Both the position numbers and the translations under genes were made by a program. From the NCBI RefSeq assembly GCF_041749095.1, contig NZ_JBGTCA010000011.1, forward strand, positions 1 to 64,000: DNA of 64,000 bases, in the 5' to 3' direction. Positions 17,941 through 26,487 of the stretch are shown piece after piece (the first letter of the stretch is position 1; every line of letters begins with the position of its first letter). The notes under the pieces are model-generated. The model was not told the origin of the DNA. It was given only the letters and a program-made list of their open reading frames with translations, and did no database searches. This stretch comes from Aquiflexum sp041749095. Lineage in GTDB: Bacteria; Bacteroidota; Bacteroidia; Cytophagales; Cyclobacteriaceae.

Positions 17941-18539
17941 TATTTTGTCCAACCGACCTTTTTTTTCCATTCCTTCATTTCCTTTTTCTTTTTTTCAAAA
18001 TCTGTCGGTGGTGTTTGATTTTCGGCTTGAGCTTGCCTTCTTATAATTTCAGTTTGTTCTTCAAGTGAATTTAGTCTAATAGATTTTCTTCTTTTATTTA
18101 CTTTATTCAAATTGTCAATTGGATTTGGACTTAATTCTCCTATTTCGTCCCAATCAAATTGAGTTCCGTAAAGTTGTGGCTTACCTTCAAATACTGCTAT
18201 TCGGTCAGTTAGATACGCCAAATTAATCGGGTCTGCTTTTTTTTCTCTAACCGCAATCTCCAATAATTCTGCACACTTTTTTATAAATTCTGGCTGTCCA
18301 ATTGAGTGTTGTATTATCAACCAAGTTGCTTCGCTTGCTTCTTTACCAACTTTGTCTAATGTCGGATAACCTATTGTGTCGATTATCTCATTTAATGTTT
18401 TTGCATTTCTGTTGTGCAACTCCTTCATTTCTTCGTTATATCCTTTGCTAAGCTGTCCGTTTTGAACAAGTTTGTCTCTCAATGCTAAGTCAGCATTTTT
18501 TAGGTCAATTATTCTTTCAGCAGTGCTCTTATAGTCCAT
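17940..18539 (-). CDS. DUF6624-like hypothetical protein
   Basis: The protein has 199 residues and no signal peptide. The central segment TLNEIIDTIGYPTLDKVGKE, then SEATWLIIQHS and FEGKPQLYGTQFDWDE, match the pattern of the DUF6624 family, whose function is unknown. The C-terminus is highly charged (EKKKKEMKEWKKKVGW). Short inverted repeats flank it at 17928-17940 and 18578-18590, suggesting it moved as a unit. Confidence 0.65.
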   Translation of the reverse strand: MDYKSTAERIIDLKNADLALRDKLVQNGQLSKGYNEEMKELHNRNAKTLNEIIDTIGYPTLDKVGKEASEATWLIIQHSIGQPEFIKKCAELLEIAVREKKADPINLAYLTDRIAVFEGKPQLYGTQFDWDEIGELSPNPIDNLNKVNKRRKSIRLNSLEEQTEIIRRQAQAENQTPPTDFEKKKKEMKEWKKKVGWTK

Positions 18540-18540
18540 T

Positions 18541-18885
18541 TTTTTGATGTCATTATTTCCATGCGAAGTGTCGTCCTAAAATAGCCACTACCTTACCAAT
18601 CTGTCTATAAAACCCAGACCAATTTTTAAATATAATGATAAATGTCTGATTTTCATGGTTTTACATATTTCCGCAACTTCTACAAAACGGTGGTAAACCA
18701 ACAGAAATTGGGGCTTTTAATATACTAGCCTGTATTTTAATTTATTCTTTGATAAGTTGTTTAAATGACCTTGATACAACTGCAAATAGTTTTTTTGTAT
18801 GGTCATTAAGAAAAGAAGCGGCGACCATTTTTCGCACGAACTCTGATTTTGAAATCATCAATACAATAATAACATTGAAGGTCTT
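18541..18885. other. Intergenic region with inverted repeat and an unassigned open frame
   Basis: The right inverted-repeat member AAAATAGCCACTA lies at 18578-18590. A plus-strand frame without a good start runs from about 18690 to 18888 (GGKPTEIGAFNILACILIYS near its beginning) and is not recognised. It is probably gene debris. Confidence 0.35.
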
Positions 18886-19035
18886 TTAGCTGCTTTCCGC
18901 AGTTACCTTTGTGGCTTCATACACCAAGTAATGCTCATTGCTCACCGGATGAATATAGGCTTTTTGAAACCTCATGCTATTTCGCTCGGTTATGAATTCA
19001 CGTAAAATGAGGCGGTCTGTTTCTAAAATAATCAT
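18886..19035 (-). pseudogene. GNAT acetyltransferase with internal deletion
   Basis: A 49-codon frame opens with MIILETDRLILREF, the classic N-terminus of RimJ/RimL-type GNAT acetyltransferases. It passes directly into MRFQKAYIHPVSNEHYLVYE, the typical C-terminus of the same family. The roughly 110 residues between them, with the acetyl-CoA-binding motif, are missing without a frame change. It is therefore an inactive in-frame deletion remnant. Confidence 0.65.
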
Positions 19036-19041
19036 AAACAA

Positions 19042-19824
19042 TTATTTACATGCTACGATAAATAAATAGTCTCCCAAATTAGTTTTGAATTCATCGATTA
19101 CATTTTTTATTATTCCTGTTTTAATTTCTTTCGCCAATTTTGCAAGTCCGTTTGTTACTTCTTGTTCATTCGCCAGCGAAGAAAAAGAAGATATGCCACG
19201 TCTGATTTCAGGTTTTAAATACAATTCGGGGCGATGTTTTCCACTATATAAAAACAAATCTTCAAGGTTGTCCTGAATATCATATTTTTCGGTTTCTACT
19301 ATGCGGAAACCTGTTTTTTTTAGTATTTGGGATAATTTTTTTATAGAAGGCATCTGAATAATTGAACTTTGCATCATTTTCGGGAAATAATAATTTAGCC
19401 AATACCCTTGCATTTGCTCCGGGGTGGACGTGAAAATCACAATCCTACCAGTATCAGATAATACTCTGTTTAATTCACTCAATGCCTGTTTGATGTCCGT
19501 CCAATGATGAATTGTGAGCGTGGCAATAATGCCTTCAAAGACTTTGTTGCCTGCAGGTATTTGTTCCGCAGTACCTTTAAGCCAAGTTACGTTTTGATTT
19601 CGCATTTTAGCTTCATTCAGCATTTTTTCTGAGGGTTCCACGCCAATAAATTTAAAACCTTTATCAGCTAATGCACAGGTATAATTACCTGTTCCGCACC
19701 CAATGTCCAGATAGAGCTTATCTTTTTTTGGTTTTAAAAGGTAGAGAAGCCTTTCTGTTAAATATGGGTCAGCCTGCCGAGTGGCATTGTAACCCGTCCC
19801 AATTTTATTATATATTAAATCCAT
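19042..19824 (-). CDS. Class I SAM-dependent methyltransferase
   Basis: The protein has 260 residues: motif I LYLDIGCGTGNYTCALADKG, then FIGVEPSEKML and the post-motif VFEGIIATLTIHHWTDIKQA, followed by LNRVLSDTGRIVIFTS. It belongs to the Methyltransf_11 family of small-molecule methyltransferases. The substrate is unknown. It is one of four unrelated methyltransferase genes in the accessory parts of this window. Confidence 0.82.
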   Translation of the reverse strand: MDLIYNKIGTGYNATRQADPYLTERLLYLLKPKKDKLYLDIGCGTGNYTCALADKGFKFIGVEPSEKMLNEAKMRNQNVTWLKGTAEQIPAGNKVFEGIIATLTIHHWTDIKQALSELNRVLSDTGRIVIFTSTPEQMQGYWLNYYFPKMMQSSIIQMPSIKKLSQILKKTGFRIVETEKYDIQDNLEDLFLYSGKHRPELYLKPEIRRGISSFSSLANEQEVTNGLAKLAKEIKTGIIKNVIDEFKTNLGDYLFIVACK

Positions 19825-19904
19825 TAATAGGGTTTTATTAGGTTTATGATATGGGACTTTTAAATCTATCTTAATATGTTTTCAGCAGTATATTGCCTGA
19901 TTTT

Positions 19905-20291
19905 TTATGAGTTTTTTAAAAATCCAATGATATAACCATCGGGGTCTGCAATGTAGAATTCTTTAGCTCCTTCACGCACTGTTCTTAACGGCATGACGAC
20001 ATCTACATTTTTATCTAAAAGGGTTTGAAACAACTCTTCGATATTTTCGACCTCAAAAAGTATATCCAGATGTTTGTGGTCTCTTTTGTTTTTTCTTTCT
20101 TCAGTCGATGGGTTGCCATCTTTGAGGTGTATGGAATATGCGTCTTTTATAATACCTACATAAAAGTCCAAGAACCGGAATTCTATATCAAATTCGAGCT
20201 TTTGGGTGTAAAACTCAATGGATTGAACAAGGTTATTGACGAGTAGTTGGGTACTCATTTTTTTAATACTGAAATTCGTGACTGCTTCCAT
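19905..20291 (-). CDS. VOC-family (glyoxalase/bleomycin-resistance fold) protein
   Basis: The protein has 128 residues and two beta-alpha-beta-beta-beta halves: QLLVNNLVQSIEFYTQKLEF at the start and LFEVENIEELFQTLLDKNVD in the middle, ending in FYIADPDGYIIGFLK. Expected metal ligands include the conserved His in DHKHLDILFEV; the usual Glu position near the end reads as I-I-G, so catalytic metal binding is uncertain. A start 11 codons further in (MSTQLLV) is also possible. The role is unknown. Confidence 0.75.
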   Translation of the reverse strand: MEAVTNFSIKKMSTQLLVNNLVQSIEFYTQKLEFDIEFRFLDFYVGIIKDAYSIHLKDGNPSTEERKNKRDHKHLDILFEVENIEELFQTLLDKNVDVVMPLRTVREGAKEFYIADPDGYIIGFLKNS

Positions 20292-20595
20292 AATATTTTG
20301 TTATTTGATTTAATTTTTCATGATCACAAAAGTTAATTATTCCTTGATATTTAAACTTTCAATAACGGTTATGCTTACAATTTTGTAAAGGCTCAAACTT
20401 AAGTACAGTCTCAGTCAGTTCATTTGCTATTCACATAGAAATTTCATGGCTAATCAGTTTAAAGTAAATTAAAATTATTTTTGTTAGTATAATGTTAAAT
20501 AATTAGATCTAACCCACTTACATACTTTCCATGCTATTGGCGAGCAGATAGGAACTGCCGCTGCGAACCCTTTGCCCGCCTGAGTTTAGCTGATG
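20292..20595. other. Intergenic region with relic of a comB-like 3' end
   Basis: The segment 20512-20542 (ACCCACTTACATACTTTCCA, then TGCTATTGG) resembles the 3' end of the ComB-like gene at 21476-21510 (ACCCACTTATATATTTTCCA, then TTCTGTAATATTGG). The relic and the intact gene end flank the methyltransferase gene at 20596-21348. No complete gene is seen here. Confidence 0.45.
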
Positions 20596-21348
20596 TTATG
20601 GTCTGTTTTTCCTTCCTACCCAAAATCTACATTCACCGGATTTCACTTTCACATTTGTTGGTTCCTCAAATTTGTCACTTCGATAGAAAGTTTCAAGTAA
20701 GTCGAAATTACTTTCTTGAAGAACATTCTTTACTTCATTCATGTCTGGGATATGAATGAAAATTTCCTGACTTTCATTTTTTGAACTCGTGATTATATCT
20801 CCAAATTCAAACAAGTCAAGTCTTTGTTTTCCTTGCGCCCAATGATTCCTTTCGTTATCCCAGAATTGAAAATATTTCTCTTCCCTATTTCTGTCATGAG
20901 TCGTGAATATAAATAACCCAGCATCCTTTAAAACCCGGTTTATTTCTTTAAATGCAATCAATCGTTGTATCGGATTTGGAATTGACATGATTCCATTAAA
21001 AGAAAATATTACTACATCAAACTCCTTGTCATTGAAGTCCAGCTTTGTTGCATCTCCGATTCTAAAATCAATGTCAACATTGAATATCGTATTTAACTTT
21101 TGTGCTTCAAAAATCATCTCTGGAGTCAAATCCAAACCGATTACTTTGTCAAAACCAAGTCGAATTAATCCAAATGTTGTACGTCCTGTTCCACAACCAA
21201 GATCCAAAACAGTTGAATCTGATCTGAGATACTTTTTAAAAACGTATTTCTCCGATTCCCATAAGCCTACCTCAATGGTAAAGTCTATATAACTTTTAAT
21301 CCCTGACCTGTATTGATTGAGAATAAATTCTTTCGATATCTTCTTCAT
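20596..21348 (-). CDS. Class I SAM-dependent methyltransferase
   Basis: The protein has 250 residues: motif I STVLDLGCGTGRTTFGLIRL, KVIGLDLTPEMI, IDFRIGDATKL with the acidic adenine-binding residue, and FDVVIFSFNGIMS. It belongs to the Methyltransf_11/25 group. The C-terminus ends in EECRFWVGRK-like charged residues (SGECRFWVGRKNRP). The substrate is unknown. It sits between two copies of a comB 3'-end sequence, so it was probably inserted there. Confidence 0.82.
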   Translation of the reverse strand: MKKISKEFILNQYRSGIKSYIDFTIEVGLWESEKYVFKKYLRSDSTVLDLGCGTGRTTFGLIRLGFDKVIGLDLTPEMIFEAQKLNTIFNVDIDFRIGDATKLDFNDKEFDVVIFSFNGIMSIPNPIQRLIAFKEINRVLKDAGLFIFTTHDRNREEKYFQFWDNERNHWAQGKQRLDLFEFGDIITSSKNESQEIFIHIPDMNEVKNVLQESNFDLLETFYRSDKFEEPTNVKVKSGECRFWVGRKNRP

Positions 21349-21474
21349 TTTTTTTATAAAAATGCCCTATACACCAATATACCCAAATCCGCTCCCATTA
21401 TTGCTTCAAGCCAGTATGTATTTTTCTTAATACTGCGAATTTACTGTAGGTGCGCATCCTAAAGGAATTTGGTC

Positions 21475-22191
21475 TTACCCACTTATATATTTTCCATTCT
21501 GTAATATTGGTACACCATCGCTACAGTTAAATGCTCCTGCCAGAATTATGTCATTTTCAAATCCGCGAGCTATTAATTCCTTACCCGAAATGCAATTCAT
21601 AAGTCCTTCAAGCAGGTTCTCTTTATAACAATTAAAAGCCGATAAGGCGGTCAGGGACTCAGGTGATAATGTACCCTTCAAATAATATATAATTGCTCCC
21701 GCTCCAATCAAGTCTTCAAAGCATGGCCGTAAGCTCCCATCAGACCATTTTTCTCCCGCTGGTATTATGGCAATCTTTTTTCCTATTTGTAAAGCGTATT
21801 CGGCAATAGCTTTAGCATTTCGCAAACAACCGCAAAGGGTTATTGTCTCACCTGTTGTCAAAGACAGCGAAGAACCATTCGGCGATGGGAGCACTATTTG
21901 CTCTCCCTTTTTTACTGTCTGCAAAGATGTAGGTGAAAGTGAATAGGAATTGGAATATTGTCGCTTAAAGTCTGCAAGAATTGTATTTTTACTTTTTGCA
22001 AATTCAATTGCTGTTTCATCTTTCCATTTGTAAGGAATCACCGAGGCTAATTTGCTGGTTACAATATCAACGCATGTCGAAAATGAAAGAATATCAATGA
22101 TAATGACTGCATCAGAAATTGGGGATAATTCCTCAACTCCCATTTGGCCCCATTCCAGCCTAATATCAAATTCATTCTGATTATAAAACAT
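21475..22191 (-). CDS. 2-phosphosulfolactate phosphatase family protein (ComB-like)
   Basis: The protein has 238 residues, normal for the family. Conserved blocks include AVIIIDILSFSTCVDIVTSK near residue 30, LADFKRQYSNSYSLSPTSL, IVLPSPNGSSLSL and AIIPAGEKWSDGSLRPCFED. The founding enzyme hydrolyses (R)-2-phospho-3-sulfolactate in coenzyme M synthesis. In bacteria without coenzyme M the real substrate is often unknown. The gene ends the minus-strand group starting with ABC exporters at 28323 and lies 10 bases after the MFS gene, so those two are co-transcribed. Confidence 0.8.
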   Translation of the reverse strand: MFYNQNEFDIRLEWGQMGVEELSPISDAVIIIDILSFSTCVDIVTSKLASVIPYKWKDETAIEFAKSKNTILADFKRQYSNSYSLSPTSLQTVKKGEQIVLPSPNGSSLSLTTGETITLCGCLRNAKAIAEYALQIGKKIAIIPAGEKWSDGSLRPCFEDLIGAGAIIYYLKGTLSPESLTALSAFNCYKENLLEGLMNCISGKELIARGFENDIILAGAFNCSDGVPILQNGKYISG

Positions 22192-22201
22192 TATTTGACT
22201 A

Positions 22202-23434
22202 TTAATTTACCTCCTGCTGAAACCTGATATTGACTTCCCTAAATACGTCCATTTTAAAGGCATAAATCAGAGTACATACCAGCACGCCAAATCCACCGCC
22301 CATCAATACATTGGGAGCGCCAAACCATTCAGTGAGTAATCCGATCAGAAAGCTGCCTATAGAAAGCGCACCCATAAAAAGCATGATATACAAACTCAGT
22401 ACCCGTCCGCGCTTATCGTCTGGCGCAATGGTCTGCAAGAGGGTATTGGAACCGGTAAAAATCATGACTCGGCCAAAACCGGACATGACCAAGGTAAGCA
22501 AAGAAAACCACAAGACATCCGATACGGCAAATGCCATAACCCCCACTCCAAAAATGATTCCTCCAAAAAGTATGTATTTATCAAGACCTTCCAGGTTGGA
22601 TTTATTACCCACCAACAAAGCGCCTAAAACAGAACCCAAGCCTATGGCACTGGTTAAATAGCCAAATACCTCGGCACCGGCATTGAATACACGCCCGGCA
22701 AATACAGGCAAAATTACGATATACGAAACCCCCAACATGGTAATAAAAGCGACAAATACAAGTATCAGCTTTATGGGTGGCGATTGATAGGCATAATTAA
22801 ATCCATCCATAAACTCAACCTTAAAATTGAGTTTGTAGGTCTTTCTAACATAGCCTTCATATTGGATGAGTCGAAAGCACACCACTACCATCAAACTCAT
22901 AATACCATACAGCAAAAAACATACGCCTTCGCCAACAAATGGTATCAGTATACCTGCTATGGATGGTCCTGCAATGCGGGCTGTGTTAAAAAGCGACGAA
23001 TTCAGGGCAATGGCATTGGTCAGGTATGTTTTGTCTTCTACTAAATCATTCACCAAAGACTGTCTGGAAGGCATTTCTATTCCACTTATACATCCAAATA
23101 ATATTTGAATGCCAATCATCCAGCCTACGGTTATTTGATCTCCCAGCGTAAGAGCAGCAAGCAAAAATGAATTGGCGGCCAATAGGCTATGGGAAATGAT
23201 TAGGAGCTTATGCTTATTATACCTATCGGCGACCACACCGGCTATAGAAGATATCAAAAATGCTGAAATTTCCCGTGAAAAAGTGACCAAACCAAGCAAT
23301 AATGCAGAATCGGTCAATCGAAATACCAACCAGCCGATGGCCACTTGCTTTATCATGGTGCCAAGATTTGAAAAAGCTTGACCCCAAAAATATAATCGGT
23401 AGTTCTTATATCTAAAAGCAGAAAATATGACCAT
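22202..23434 (-). CDS. MFS exporter (EntS/MFS_3-like)
   Basis: The protein has 410 residues and twelve hydrophobic helices. N-terminal FRYKNYRLYFWGQAFSNLG is typical of the MFS_3/EntS group, and the loop 2-3 motif appears as GVVADRYNKHKLL. Members export siderophores or drugs. The start is in the classic position for this family. It precedes the ComB-like gene by 10 bases. The substrate cannot be inferred; the neighbours (ABC exporter, kinase) do not form a biosynthetic cluster. Confidence 0.82.
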   Translation of the reverse strand: MVIFSAFRYKNYRLYFWGQAFSNLGTMIKQVAIGWLVFRLTDSALLLGLVTFSREISAFLISSIAGVVADRYNKHKLLIISHSLLAANSFLLAALTLGDQITVGWMIGIQILFGCISGIEMPSRQSLVNDLVEDKTYLTNAIALNSSLFNTARIAGPSIAGILIPFVGEGVCFLLYGIMSLMVVVCFRLIQYEGYVRKTYKLNFKVEFMDGFNYAYQSPPIKLILVFVAFITMLGVSYIVILPVFAGRVFNAGAEVFGYLTSAIGLGSVLGALLVGNKSNLEGLDKYILFGGIIFGVGVMAFAVSDVLWFSLLTLVMSGFGRVMIFTGSNTLLQTIAPDDKRGRVLSLYIMLFMGALSIGSFLIGLLTEWFGAPNVLMGGGFGVLVCTLIYAFKMDVFREVNIRFQQEVN

Positions 23435-23641
23435 AAATAGTCTGTGGTTAATATTTGGCAGTTTGATAAAATCGAATCTGTGCTTTTTTCTTTAAAATAA
23501 GTTAGCCTAATTTAATTGAATGAGCACAAAAACGTCCTTGCAGATTACTTTGGCAAAATAACCGGTAGATCGTTAGTCGGTAGTATAAGTGCTGTTAGTT
23601 TTTGATTAAGTATTTTACCACGATTGTAAAACTGATTTTGA

Positions 23642-24520
23642 TCACATTTCATCCAAATCCAGTTTTTTTAGCTGGTCCAGACTTGAACTCTTGATGGAAA
23701 ATTTGCTGTACATGTGTTCGGTATCTGTAATAATCAACCACATTTGATCAGATTTGTCTTTCACCACCTTTAAATAAAAATCATTATTTAGCGCATAGAT
23801 ATACAATACGTCGTGTAAAATCTCTGAGGTCATGGGTTTTAGATCAAACTGATGGATGGTTTCTGAAAAGCAATAGGGATTGTGAACTGTAAAATCGCAG
23901 TTTTCTTTTTGCCTCACCACCTCCGCTCTATGTGATTCATATACTTTACCAGTCAGTAACCGCTCAAAAACCAATTCCGGATCTTGTCGGTATCGATCAA
24001 AAGCATTTCTGAAAACCCTGCGCAACAACCTACCATATAAAGGGCTTTCGACATAAATACTAAAATCTACCAAAGGCTTAAGGTGGGCATGTAAAGCATA
24101 CAGTCCCTCAAATAAAATAACGGGCGTGCTTTGAATCTTTTTATAACCCACGGGTTTTTTTCTTTCGAATGAATAAACCGGCATTTGGGCTATTTTTCCC
24201 GATTTGAGGGTTTCCAACATTTGGCGCCCTTCCTCAATACCGAAATTGGCCGGATCGTCCCAATGGTAAGTGTATTCAAAATAGTTGGTCAATTCAATCC
24301 CCTTCTGATAATTGTCCTGTGAAAGCAATTGTGTATGCTGGGGAAGTTGCGCACATAATTTTTTGGCTATCTGAGTGCTTTTTCCGGTACAAGATCCACC
24401 GGCAATACCAACAATTAAGCTTGGAGCCTTTTCAGAAAATTGCGCTGATAGGCTGCCAATTTTATTGATAATGAGTTGCATCCAATCAGGCTCATTCAAA
24501 AAGATGGTCTTTGCAATCAT
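23642..24520 (-). CDS. Uridine kinase-like P-loop kinase
   Basis: The protein has 292 residues. The PRK/uridine kinase core (about 35-215) has Walker A GIAGGSCTGKST, QLLSQDNYQKG with the base/acid Asp, the substrate block YTYHWDDPANFG, and the lid region VFRNAFDRYRQDPELVFERL. Residues about 220-290 form an extra C-terminal domain that I do not recognise. True uridine kinases are about 210 residues, so this is a variant that could phosphorylate another nucleoside or sugar. It lies 57 bases after the ABC exporter gene in the same direction. Confidence 0.75.
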   Translation of the reverse strand: MIAKTIFLNEPDWMQLIINKIGSLSAQFSEKAPSLIVGIAGGSCTGKSTQIAKKLCAQLPQHTQLLSQDNYQKGIELTNYFEYTYHWDDPANFGIEEGRQMLETLKSGKIAQMPVYSFERKKPVGYKKIQSTPVILFEGLYALHAHLKPLVDFSIYVESPLYGRLLRRVFRNAFDRYRQDPELVFERLLTGKVYESHRAEVVRQKENCDFTVHNPYCFSETIHQFDLKPMTSEILHDVLYIYALNNDFYLKVVKDKSDQMWLIITDTEHMYSKFSIKSSSLDQLKKLDLDEM

Positions 24521-24577
24521 ATTATTATTAATGCTTCCAATTTGATAAATTTTCTACCGCAATATAAAATCGCAAAA

Positions 24578-26404
24578 TTATACACTAAGTGCCTCAAACT
24601 GGCTGGTGTACAATTTCCGGTAGACGCCGCTTTTGTTTAGCAAACTTTCATGGTTGCCTTGCTCTATTATTTTGCCTTGCTGAATGACCAAAATCCTATC
24701 GCAGTTACGTATGGTAGATAACCGGTGGGCAATGACGATGGAGGTCCTACTCTTCAACAACGTCGCTATGCCATTTTGTATTTTATTTTCAATAAGTGTA
24801 TCTATAGAAGATGTGGCTTCGTCCATCAACAAAATTCGCGGATTTCTCAAAACAACTCTGGCAAATGATATGAGTTGCTTCTCGCCAGAACTCAGATTAT
24901 TACCTTCCTCCCCTACTTCATCATCTAATCTATCCGCAAATTCAGCGATACCCAGGCTTTCAAGTACTTCCACCATATCCCTATCACTGGCATCGAGTCT
25001 TCCATAGCATAAATTTTCTCTGATAGTTCCTGAAAACAAATAGGGTGTTTGCAAAATTACGCCTAGCTGACTCCGAAAACTTTGTAAAGTTAAGGATGTA
25101 TAATCAATCCCATCCATTGTGATTCGTCCCTGAGTAGGTTCGTAAAACCGGCTGATTAGATTAATAATGGTTGATTTTCCTTCGCCTGTTGGGCCTACAA
25201 GGGCTATGGATTCACCAGCTTTAATGGAGATATTCAGTTTTTCAATAACCGGTCGATTGGGGATATAGCTGAAATCAACATTTTCAAAACAAATGTTTCC
25301 GGCCAACACAGGTGCAGTTTTTGCATTTGGGTGATCCTTTATGCCCACAGGTTCATCAATCAATGAAAAAATGCGTTCTCCCGCGGAAAGGCTGTCTTGA
25401 GCTGCTGCATAAAATTGGGTGACTTCCATAATCGGATCGAAAATCATGCGTGCATAGCCAAAAAAAGCTGCCAGCAAACCCAGTGTAAAACCCGAAGCCG
25501 GATTCAATACCAAATGACCGCCGAAGTAAATTACCGCCGCCGCTACCAGAGATCCTAAAAGCACCACCACAGGCCGGTACATGGCAGTATACCAAGCTGC
25601 TTTATAGGAAGAATGTTTGAGTTCTTGTGTGATGCTATTAAACTCCACAGAAGATTGATCCTCGTGCACGGTGGCTTTATTTACCTCTATTGCATTGATA
25701 TTTTCAGTAAGAAAAGCCGCCATTTGACTATAGATCCGTCGGGCATTTCTTGAATAGCCAAGTATCAACATTCGGATTTTAACTGAGGCAAACATCATCA
25801 AAGGAATAGACAAGCATACCATGCAGGCTAATTGCCAATGGTAAATAAACATGGCTATTAGACTGACCAATATCATCATTACGCCCCCTACCAATGACAC
25901 AAAACCAAAAGATATAATGTCTGAAACTTTGTCGACATCTGAAGTTAGGCGTATGCTAAGCCAGCCAATGGCCGAGCGATCATAAAATGAATAAGGCAAA
26001 TGCTGAAGTTTGTTGAACATTTCCTTTCGTAAATCAAAAACTACAAATTCCTTAAGTCTTCCGGCGGCATATATAAAAACTACCATGCCAGCAGATTGCA
26101 ATAATATAGCGCCCAAATACAAAATTCCATATTGAGTCATGGTCTGCGCCATGGCATCGGTAAAACCTGAAATACCACTTTCGCGCATGCTTAAGACAAC
26201 AGGTGTAATAAAATTATCTATGTATTTGTACCAAATAATTGGCAAAACCCCAACAATACAAGCATCGACTATGGCACCCCCAATGAGCACCGAACACCAT
26301 TTTTTATGCCTAAAACTATAATTAAATATCCTTAGGATAAATGGCCACAAAGCCCTCTTTCGGGTAAATTCTTTATCTTTTAAATGATTCTCCATTTGGG
26401 TCAA
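24578..26404 (-). CDS. ABC exporter half-transporter (consensus ATPase site subunit)
   Basis: The protein has 608 residues. Six transmembrane helices span about 25-320 (LIGGAIVDACIVGVLPIIW, ILYLGAILLQSAGMVVFIY), followed by an ATPase with Walker A GPTGEGKST, signature LSSGEKQLISFARV, Walker B ILLMDEATSSID with the catalytic Glu, and H-loop IVIAHRLSTI. Together with the next gene upstream it forms a heterodimeric lipid or drug exporter of the MdlB/BmrCD type. The genes are 83 bases apart. Confidence 0.9.
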   Translation of the reverse strand: MTQMENHLKDKEFTRKRALWPFILRIFNYSFRHKKWCSVLIGGAIVDACIVGVLPIIWYKYIDNFITPVVLSMRESGISGFTDAMAQTMTQYGILYLGAILLQSAGMVVFIYAAGRLKEFVVFDLRKEMFNKLQHLPYSFYDRSAIGWLSIRLTSDVDKVSDIISFGFVSLVGGVMMILVSLIAMFIYHWQLACMVCLSIPLMMFASVKIRMLILGYSRNARRIYSQMAAFLTENINAIEVNKATVHEDQSSVEFNSITQELKHSSYKAAWYTAMYRPVVVLLGSLVAAAVIYFGGHLVLNPASGFTLGLLAAFFGYARMIFDPIMEVTQFYAAAQDSLSAGERIFSLIDEPVGIKDHPNAKTAPVLAGNICFENVDFSYIPNRPVIEKLNISIKAGESIALVGPTGEGKSTIINLISRFYEPTQGRITMDGIDYTSLTLQSFRSQLGVILQTPYLFSGTIRENLCYGRLDASDRDMVEVLESLGIAEFADRLDDEVGEEGNNLSSGEKQLISFARVVLRNPRILLMDEATSSIDTLIENKIQNGIATLLKSRTSIVIAHRLSTIRNCDRILVIQQGKIIEQGNHESLLNKSGVYRKLYTSQFEALSV

Positions 26405-26487
26405 GAGTTAGGCAGCGGCTTTTTCATTAATATTATCTTGTGTTCTACTATGCTAATTGGTACTTACATATCAATTGATAAATCATT

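Noticed and set aside
17824..21460. Chromosomal integron cassette array
   Set aside because: Several single genes in the same direction with hairpins between them suggested it, but no RYYYAAC/GTTRRRY attC core pairs are found and no intI gene is present.
21475..22191. Coenzyme M biosynthesis
   Set aside because: Only the ComB-like phosphatase is present; no ComA, ComC or ComDE genes occur, and Bacteroidota are not known to make coenzyme M.
23642..24520. Calling the kinase a second PhnN or a phosphoribulokinase of CO2 fixation
   Set aside because: The motifs are those of the uridine kinase branch, and there is no RuBisCO or other Calvin gene; the substrate is left open.
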